Of a stretch of DNA of 64,000 nucleotides, positions 59,881 to 64,000 are shown in pieces; position 1 is the first letter of the stretch, and every line of letters starts with the position of its first letter. Source of the stretch: JACVRW01 sp963734025 (GTDB lineage: Bacteria; Actinomycetota; Thermoleophilia; Solirubrobacterales; Thermoleophilaceae); the NCBI GenBank assembly GCA_963734025.1, contig CAVTFR010000011.1, positions 62,001-126,000 of the forward strand, in the 5' to 3' direction. The notes beneath the pieces are model-generated. The model made no database searches. It saw only the letters and a list, made by a program, of their open reading frames with translations, and had not been told where the DNA came from. The position numbers were made by a program, and so were the translations under genes.

Positions 59881-60963
59881 TCAGGGCGTGAATCGGAAGG
59901 TCACGACGTCACCGTCCTGCATGACGTAGTCGCGACCCTCGACCCGCTGGAGCGCCCGCTCGCGCGCGGCCGCGTAGCCACCGGCCTCGACGAGTGCGTC
60001 CCACGGCGTGACCTCGGCCGCGACGAAGCCCCTCTCCATGTCCGTGTGGACGGCGCCGGCCGCCTGGCGGGCGCGCATGCCGCGCCGGATCGCGCGGGCG
60101 CGGGCCTCGCTGTCCTGGCCGGCCGTGAAGAACTGGATGAGATCGAGCAGAGCGAATGACTCGCGCACGACCGTCTCGAGCCCGGACTCGGCGAGGCCGA
60201 GCTCGTCGCGCATGACTCCTGCCTCCTCGGCGTCCAGCTCCGAGAGCTCGGAGTCGAGCCTCGCGCTCACGGCCGCCGCGCGCGCGTCGCGCTCCGCGGC
60301 GTGCTCGACGAGCTCCGCGGGGGCCTCGACCGGCTCGCCCTCTGCGACGTTCGCGACGTAGAGCACCGGCTTCGCGGTGAGCGCGTGCAGGCGGACGCCG
60401 GCGCCGGGAGCGTCGTCCGGCTCCGGCACGGTGCGGACCGTCCGGCCCTCCCGCAGCGCGTCGACCACCTCGCGCAGCCAGCGCTCCTCGGCGACGGCCA
60501 CCTTGTCGAGCGACTTGGCCTGCTTCGACACGCGCTCGAGCCGCCGCTCCGCCTGCTCGAGGTCGGCGAACAGCAGCTCGGTCTCGATCGTCTCGACGTC
60601 CGCCAGCGGGTCGACGCGCCCGTCGGGGTGCACGACACTCGGGTCGTCGTGAACCCGCACGACGTGCAGGATCGCGTCCGTCTCGCGGATGTTGGCGAGG
60701 AACTGGTTGCCGAGGCCCTCGCCCTGGTGAGCCCCGCGCACGAGGCCGGCGATGTCGTGGAACTCGATCGTCTCGTGCACCACCGGCCGCGCCCCAACCG
60801 TCTCGGCCACGCGCTCCAGCCGCTCGTCGGGCACGCCGACAACGGCGACGTTCGGCTCCACCGTGGTGAACGGATAGTTGGCCGCCGGGGCGCCGGCGCG
60901 TGTGAGGGCGTTGAAGAGCGAGGACTTGCCGGCGTTGGGCAGCCCGACGATGCCGACCTTCAA
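59881..60963 (-). CDS. ychF: Redox-regulated P-loop ATPase YchF
   Basis: 360 residues, OBG-family protein that binds ATP and associates with ribosomes. Opening MKVGIVGLPNAGKSSLFNAL holds the G1 loop (about 8-15). FTTVEPNVAVVGVPDERL, DIAGLVRGAHQGEGLGNQFL (G3, about 69-88) and VLYVANVAEGEP (altered G4, as expected for ATP rather than GTP use) follow. The TGS-like end (GAVHTDMERGFVAAEVTPW, GRDYVMQDGDVVTFRF) is complete. The TTG start at 60963 overlaps the TGA of the PAP2 remnant by 4 bases. Confidence 0.95.
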   Translation of the reverse strand: MKVGIVGLPNAGKSSLFNALTRAGAPAANYPFTTVEPNVAVVGVPDERLERVAETVGARPVVHETIEFHDIAGLVRGAHQGEGLGNQFLANIRETDAILHVVRVHDDPSVVHPDGRVDPLADVETIETELLFADLEQAERRLERVSKQAKSLDKVAVAEERWLREVVDALREGRTVRTVPEPDDAPGAGVRLHALTAKPVLYVANVAEGEPVEAPAELVEHAAERDARAAAVSARLDSELSELDAEEAGVMRDELGLAESGLETVVRESFALLDLIQFFTAGQDSEARARAIRRGMRARQAAGAVHTDMERGFVAAEVTPWDALVEAGGYAAARERALQRVEGRDYVMQDGDVVTFRFTP

Positions 60964-61163
60964 GGTGTGAGCATCCTCCCCATCGCCTCGCCGAGCAGCG
61001 CGGCGGCGATCACGTCGGTGGGGTAGTGCACGCCAAGGTAGGTGCGGGAGAGCGCCATGGCCACGACGAGACCGTAGAGGGGCCCCGCGGGCAGCGCCGC
61101 CGACAGCGTACGCGCACCGGCGAACGAGGTCGACGAATGCGCCGACGGATACGAGCGGGGCAT
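60960..61163 (-). pseudogene. PAP2-family phosphatase, C-terminal remnant
   Basis: Only the last 67 residues are readable: SYPSAHSSTSFAGARTLSAA (C2 motif with the catalytic His) and SRTYLGVHYPTDVIAAALLG (C3 motif). The C1 motif with Lys and Arg-Pro, and the first TM segments, are absent. Upstream there is no coding sequence for them; instead an 11-base tandem repeat and an integrase fragment begin. A 4-base overlap couples it to ychF, so the original operon was PAP2-ychF. Confidence 0.65.
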
Positions 61164-61189
61164 CCCGCTCTGCAAAGCCGAAAGCGCTC

Positions 61190-61212
61190 GCTGCGGGCAA
61201 AGCTGCGGGCAA
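61190..61212. repeat. 11-base direct repeat at the PAP2/integrase junction
   Basis: GCTGCGGGCAA occurs at 61190-61200 and again at 61202-61212. It lies exactly between the truncated PAP2 start and the stop of the integrase fragment. Confidence 0.6.
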
Positions 61213-61222
61213 AGCGGGGCAC

Positions 61223-61528
61223 TCAGGCCGCCGCGGCGCCGCCGAGATAGACGTCCAGCCGCCCGGCCGCCTCGCCCTCGTTGTCGGGCATCAGGTGGCC
61301 ATAAGCGGTCATACGTGAGTCGAATCGAGGAGTGCCCTGTATACGTCGAGAGCGCCCTGCGCGCCAGCCCGGCCGCCGCCCACGCCGCGTCGGCGCGGGA
61401 CGTCACGAGCGAAGGCCGGAAGGGCGAGCTTGGGTCGCGGCCGAAGAGAAGCGGGAGAGGCCCCCTTGCCGGCAGGTCGTCGGCGAGCGCCTGCCGATCC
61501 GCCCGCCGGCTCGGCTCTCCGGCTGCCT
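61223..61528 (-). pseudogene. Tyrosine recombinase (phage-type integrase) C-terminal fragment
   Basis: Minus-strand reading gives LFGRDPSSPFRPSLVTSRAD, then AAWAAAGL joined directly to ALSTYTGHSSIRLTYDR. After one extra T near 61309 comes YGHLMPDNEGEAAGRLDVYL and a stop at 61223. This is the end of an integrase catalytic domain: the GHSSI histidine and the YGH tyrosine nucleophile remain. The segment that should carry HxxR, between AAGL and ALSTY (about 30-35 residues), is deleted, as is the N-terminal part. Not active. The only mobile-element trace found in the window. Confidence 0.7.
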
Positions 61529-62164
61529 CTAGTGGCAGCAAGCGTCGCCGCGCCAAGCCTCGCGGCCTTCTTGGACCGCGACGAAGGCGACAAGGAGGGC
61601 GACCGCCGGGTCAAGCCACCAGGCGCCGAAGAGGGCGTTGCCGAGCAGGCCCACGAGGAGCGCTGCCGCCAGGTAGGCGCAGAGCATGTTCTGCTTGCCC
61701 TCGCTCGCGGTGGCCGAGGAACCGATGCGGCGGCCGATGCGCTGCTTGGCCCTGCCGAGCCAGGGCATGACCACGAGACTGGAAGCGGCTAGCGCGATGC
61801 CGACGATGCTCTCCTCGGGGTGGGAGCCGTTCATGAGCGTGCGGATGGCCTCGACGGCCACGTATGGGGCGAGTAGGAAGAACTGGACCGCAACGAGCCT
61901 TTGCGCGCGCTCTTCGGCCCGGTGCGAGAGCGTCCGCGAGCCTGTGAAGCGCCACACGATCACGACGCTCGCAAAGCCCTCGATGGCCGAGTCGATACCG
62001 AACCCGATCAGCGCGATTGATCCGGCGACGATCCCGGCCGCGATCGCGACCAGGCCCTCGATTGCCATGTAGCCCAGGCTGGCCCACGAGAGGAGCTTCG
62101 CCCGGCGCGTCATACGCAGGTACTCGGCTGAACCGATCGCGACGGTTGCTTGGGCGGTGCTCAC
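61529..62164 (-). CDS. Cation transporter of the CDF-like superfamily
   Basis: 211 residues from GTG 62164, five to six TM segments. GIVAGSIALIGFGIDSAIEG (about 46-65) is the metal-site helix; GEGKQNMLCAYLAAALL-like and ALFGAWWLDPAVALLVAFVA hold further acidic and Asn positions. The protein stops after the membrane part (AWRGDACCH), with no C-terminal cytoplasmic metal domain, as in the short cation-transporter group. It probably exports a divalent metal. TAGCCT lies 7 bases before the start with a dyad behind it. Confidence 0.85.
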   Translation of the reverse strand: MSTAQATVAIGSAEYLRMTRRAKLLSWASLGYMAIEGLVAIAAGIVAGSIALIGFGIDSAIEGFASVVIVWRFTGSRTLSHRAEERAQRLVAVQFFLLAPYVAVEAIRTLMNGSHPEESIVGIALAASSLVVMPWLGRAKQRIGRRIGSSATASEGKQNMLCAYLAAALLVGLLGNALFGAWWLDPAVALLVAFVAVQEGREAWRGDACCH

Positions 62165-62171
62165 ATGCCCC

Positions 62172-62197
62172 AGGCTACAAACGACCGTCGGGGTCGT
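62172..62197 (-). promoter_or_regulatory. Promoter and candidate operator of the cation transporter
   Basis: TAGCCT (62172-62177) is the -10 on the minus strand, 7 bases from the GTG. ACGACC-GTCGG-GGTCGT (62181-62197) is a perfect 6-bp dyad that lies wholly within the -35/-10 spacer, as metal-responsive operators do. Confidence 0.5.
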
Positions 62198-62253
62198 CTG
62201 TGCGCAGCGCGGAGGAGGCGCATGCCCGCTGGCGGCCCCAGAAAACTGGACCG

Positions 62254-62757
62254 CTACCCGTCGCCCGCTGGCAACCGGGCACCCGGGCAACAACCCTTGC
62301 CGCGCCGGATATTCGCCCGGTTAACCACGAATGCCGGTCCGAACGCCAGCGCGAAGCCGCCGAGTACCGCGCCCCAGAACAGCGCGTCGTCTAGACCAGC
62401 GTCCATCGCGCCTGGGACAACCAGCACGAAGGCGTTGTCGACCACCTCCATGATCGTGATCGACACGGTGTCCGCCGCCAGAGCGATCGGCACCACAGCA
62501 GCCAGCGCAAGTCCCGAGCGCAGCAACGGGAGCGATGTAAGCGTGTAGCCGAACACGAAGGCAAGGCCGATCGCCAGCGCCACCGTGGCGGGGTTGCTGA
62601 ATCCCAAGGCGGTGCCGACCGCCATCCCCGCAATCTCACCAGCAGCGCAGCCGACGAGACAGTGAGCCGTCGCGTTCAGGGCGAGTTGGTTCAGCGACTC
62701 CGATGGCGCGGCCGGGGCCGCCGCCAGGCCGGGAATGGCAAGCTCGTTCGCGGGCAC
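62254..62757 (-). CDS. DUF4396-domain membrane protein
   Basis: 167 residues with about four TM segments. The family pattern is clear: ATAHCLVGCAAGEIAGMAVG (about 30-49), NPATVALAIGLAFVFGYTLT, LAADTVSITIMEVVDNAFVL (about 93-112), VPGAMDAGLDDALFWGAVLG and AFVVNRANIRRGKG. DUF4396 proteins have conserved His, Cys, Asp and Glu in membrane helices, suggestive of metal handling. Adjacency to a cation transporter on the same strand (89 bases) supports a metal-related role by inference. Confidence 0.85.
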   Translation of the reverse strand: MPANELAIPGLAAAPAAPSESLNQLALNATAHCLVGCAAGEIAGMAVGTALGFSNPATVALAIGLAFVFGYTLTSLPLLRSGLALAAVVPIALAADTVSITIMEVVDNAFVLVVPGAMDAGLDDALFWGAVLGGFALAFGPAFVVNRANIRRGKGCCPGARLPAGDG

Positions 62758-62988
62758 TCAGTGCCGAATCATGACGGACAGGCGCATCCTGGCCGGCCTC
62801 GTGCTCAGCGGATCCCCGGCCTGCGCCGCGCGTTTGCCTCGGCCGTCCTGGGCCAGGCGCGCAGCACGCCCGACCACCAACGCTGGACGCCACCATGCGA
62901 GGGGGGTACTGGTGGGAGATGGACGGTCACCACCGGCGATCTGAGCTAGCCCTTGATGGCCGTGGTCTTTCGGCGTGCTTGAACGCGG

Positions 62989-63014
62989 ACGGGCCCTCCT
63001 GTGGGAGGGCCCGT
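62989..63014 (-). terminator. Hairpin terminator after the repeat-bearing anchored protein
   Basis: ACGGGCCCTCC (62989-62999) pairs with GGAGGGCCCGT (63004-63014) around TGTG. It lies 23 bases after the stop of the 63038-63676 gene. The T-run is poor. Confidence 0.65.
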
Positions 63015-63037
63015 TGTGTCCGCGGGCGGGTGTGGGA

Positions 63038-63676
63038 CTAGTCGCCGGAGTAATGGAATCCGTCGTACTGCGACATGACGGGCGCCTTGTCGCCGGAGCC
63101 GGTCGTCACGTCGGCGCTGCCCTCGTTCGGGCCGCCGTCGTAGCGGGGGCTGCCGGTCTGCGGGTTCGCGGACGCCTTGCTGCCACGGAACTGGATGTCG
63201 GCGCTGCCTTCGTTGGGGCCGCCGTCGTAGCGGGGGCTCTGGGTCTGCACTGCGGAGCTGCCGATCGGCGGCGACATCGTCACGTCGGCGCTGCCCTCGT
63301 TGGGGCCGCCGTCGTAGCGGGTCGCGCCGGCCTGGCTCGCGGCCTGTCCAGCCTGCTGGGACTGGCCGGGGAAGGCCTGCGCCTGGTTCGGGCGTGCCTG
63401 GGACGGGGCGGCGCTGCCGGTGCCGAAGGCGGCGGCCAGCTCCTCGGGTGTGAGGGCGCGGATTGCCTCGTCGTACGCGGACCAGCGCTTCTCCAGCGCG
63501 CTCTGCGAGCCGACGGAGCTGGCGCCGGGGTCGGTCTGGTCGTCGTTGGCGACGATCACCACCGCCCCGGCGAGGCCGAGGACGGCGATCAGCGCGGCGA
63601 TCAGCAGCGCACGCAGATGGTTGTAGTGAGAGCGGAGAACCACCGCCGGGTGTTGCTCGGGGACTGCCTTGCCCAT
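63038..63676 (-). CDS. Membrane-anchored protein with three YDGGPNEGSAD repeats
   Basis: 212 residues. A short cytoplasmic N-terminus is followed by one TM segment (about 23-43: ALLIAALIAVLGLAGAVVIV). The extracytoplasmic part begins DDQTDPGASS, carries EEAIRALTPEELAAAFG-like helical sequence and a Gln/Ala-rich linker, then three copies of RYDGGPNEGSAD (I/V next) at about residues 118, 148 and 176, ending SQYDGFHYSGD. The copies are almost identical and evenly spaced. AGGAGGAAGTC is a strong ribosome-binding site for ATG 63676. Function unknown. Confidence 0.75.
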   Translation of the reverse strand: MGKAVPEQHPAVVLRSHYNHLRALLIAALIAVLGLAGAVVIVANDDQTDPGASSVGSQSALEKRWSAYDEAIRALTPEELAAAFGTGSAAPSQARPNQAQAFPGQSQQAGQAASQAGATRYDGGPNEGSADVTMSPPIGSSAVQTQSPRYDGGPNEGSADIQFRGSKASANPQTGSPRYDGGPNEGSADVTTGSGDKAPVMSQYDGFHYSGD

Positions 63677-64000
63677 GACTTCCTCCTGTCGATTGGTGCC
63701 GGTCGGACGTCGTGAGGGCCATGCTGCGCTGCGCCGGTTGCGGCGCGGTGACAGCACGGCAACAGCGCCCTGAAAGCAGGCCCGTGGGCGCGGGAACGCC
63801 ACCGAGCGAAGGGCCAGAGCGCGGAACCGTTCCCCCCGCCCTCCTAGCCGCATTGAGCGGCCGTAGGTCGCCCCGAGCGGCGCCGACCGGAAGGGCCGCG
63901 GCCCTGTCAGGCTGAGGGCGTGTCTCGCTCCGCCGTGCCGAGGAGCCAGCGGAGAGCCGCTCGGCCTTCGGGCCGCGGGCAGAGGCGCGGGCAAATCGTT
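63677..64000. other. Right-end stretch without a supported gene
   Basis: 324 bases. On the minus strand an open frame enters from the right edge and stops at 63907 (ending ALRWLLGTAERDTPSA); it could be the last 30 residues of a gene that starts beyond the window, but nothing identifies it. The remainder should hold the promoter of the repeat-bearing gene; I see no clear -10 or hairpin. Confidence 0.4.

Noticed and set aside
63712..63915. Open frame on the plus strand at the right end starting MRAMLRCAGCGAV
   Set aside because: No ribosome-binding site, low-complexity Pro/Arg/Ala composition and no homology; it lies where the promoter of the 63676 gene should be.

Overview
The window reads as one piece of a chromosome from a high-GC actinobacterium. 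Codon use is strongly G/C-ending, starts are often GTG or TTG, and genes are packed with many 4-base stop/start overlaps. The gene set fits the class Thermoleophilia (Solirubrobacterales/Gaiellales relatives): Ku with a LigD split into separate POL and PE-LIG genes, a CIRCE-controlled groES-groEL operon, an F420-associated type zinc metalloprotease, ECF42-like sigma with a DGPF/YCII partner, and a class III cyclase joined to an alpha/beta-hydrolase. The class assignment is inference; the phylum is fairly secure. Almost everything is housekeeping or metabolic. I saw no tRNA, rRNA, CRISPR array, prophage or intact mobile element.

Layout. 1-4971: pseudouridine breakdown (psuG-psuK), a methyltransferase, threonine deaminase, a Crp/Fnr regulator with isoaspartyl methyltransferase, and an ASCH protein. 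5019-7675: a deletion relic of an ECF sigma region, then groES-groEL with two tandem CIRCE operators and a strong terminator. 7682-14620: a multiply frameshifted MFS exporter, acetolactate decarboxylase coupled to a methyltransferase-reductase fusion, a diguanylate cyclase, ferredoxin and Mrp/ApbC. 14795-20510: a histone-like Lys/Arg/Ala protein, a metalloprotease, the NHEJ set (LigD PE-LIG, Ku, LigD POL) and a HAD phosphatase. 20607-28304: secreted CAP protein, topoisomerase IB, an IMPase-like enzyme, a UvrD-type helicase fused to an Fe-S nuclease, a PAC2 protein and an OB-HD protein.

28377-38713: a large PAS/coiled-coil/PAS protein (frameshifted), an amidohydrolase, a five-gene minus-strand run of two half-size TSUP transporters, a STAS protein, an RpoD-like sigma factor and DUF2294, then trehalose phosphatase, PolX and a dolichol-phosphate-mannose synthase-like enzyme. 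38762-48997: thioredoxin, DGPF/ECF42 pair, nitronate monooxygenase, ileS, MarR, MerR-type regulator with its probable operator, and fumC. 48999-57893: M23 endopeptidase, CoA-transferase/GNAT fusion, acetolactate synthase-gabD pair, cyclase and SpoIID-like protein. 58007-64000: an SGNH protein, an MBOAT/SGNH deletion relic, DUF1428, ychF, PAP2 and integrase relics, a cation transporter, DUF4396 and a repeat-bearing anchored protein.

Two themes stand out. First, four tightly packed divergent gene pairs share a symmetric -10 motif whose two hexamers overlap with a one-base offset, placed about 5-10 bases from both start codons, so both transcripts would be (nearly) leaderless. Second, many genes carry one-base indels next to short G/C runs, and several loci join the front of one gene to the tail of a neighbour. 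The first class may be base-calling error; the second looks like real deletion or misassembly.
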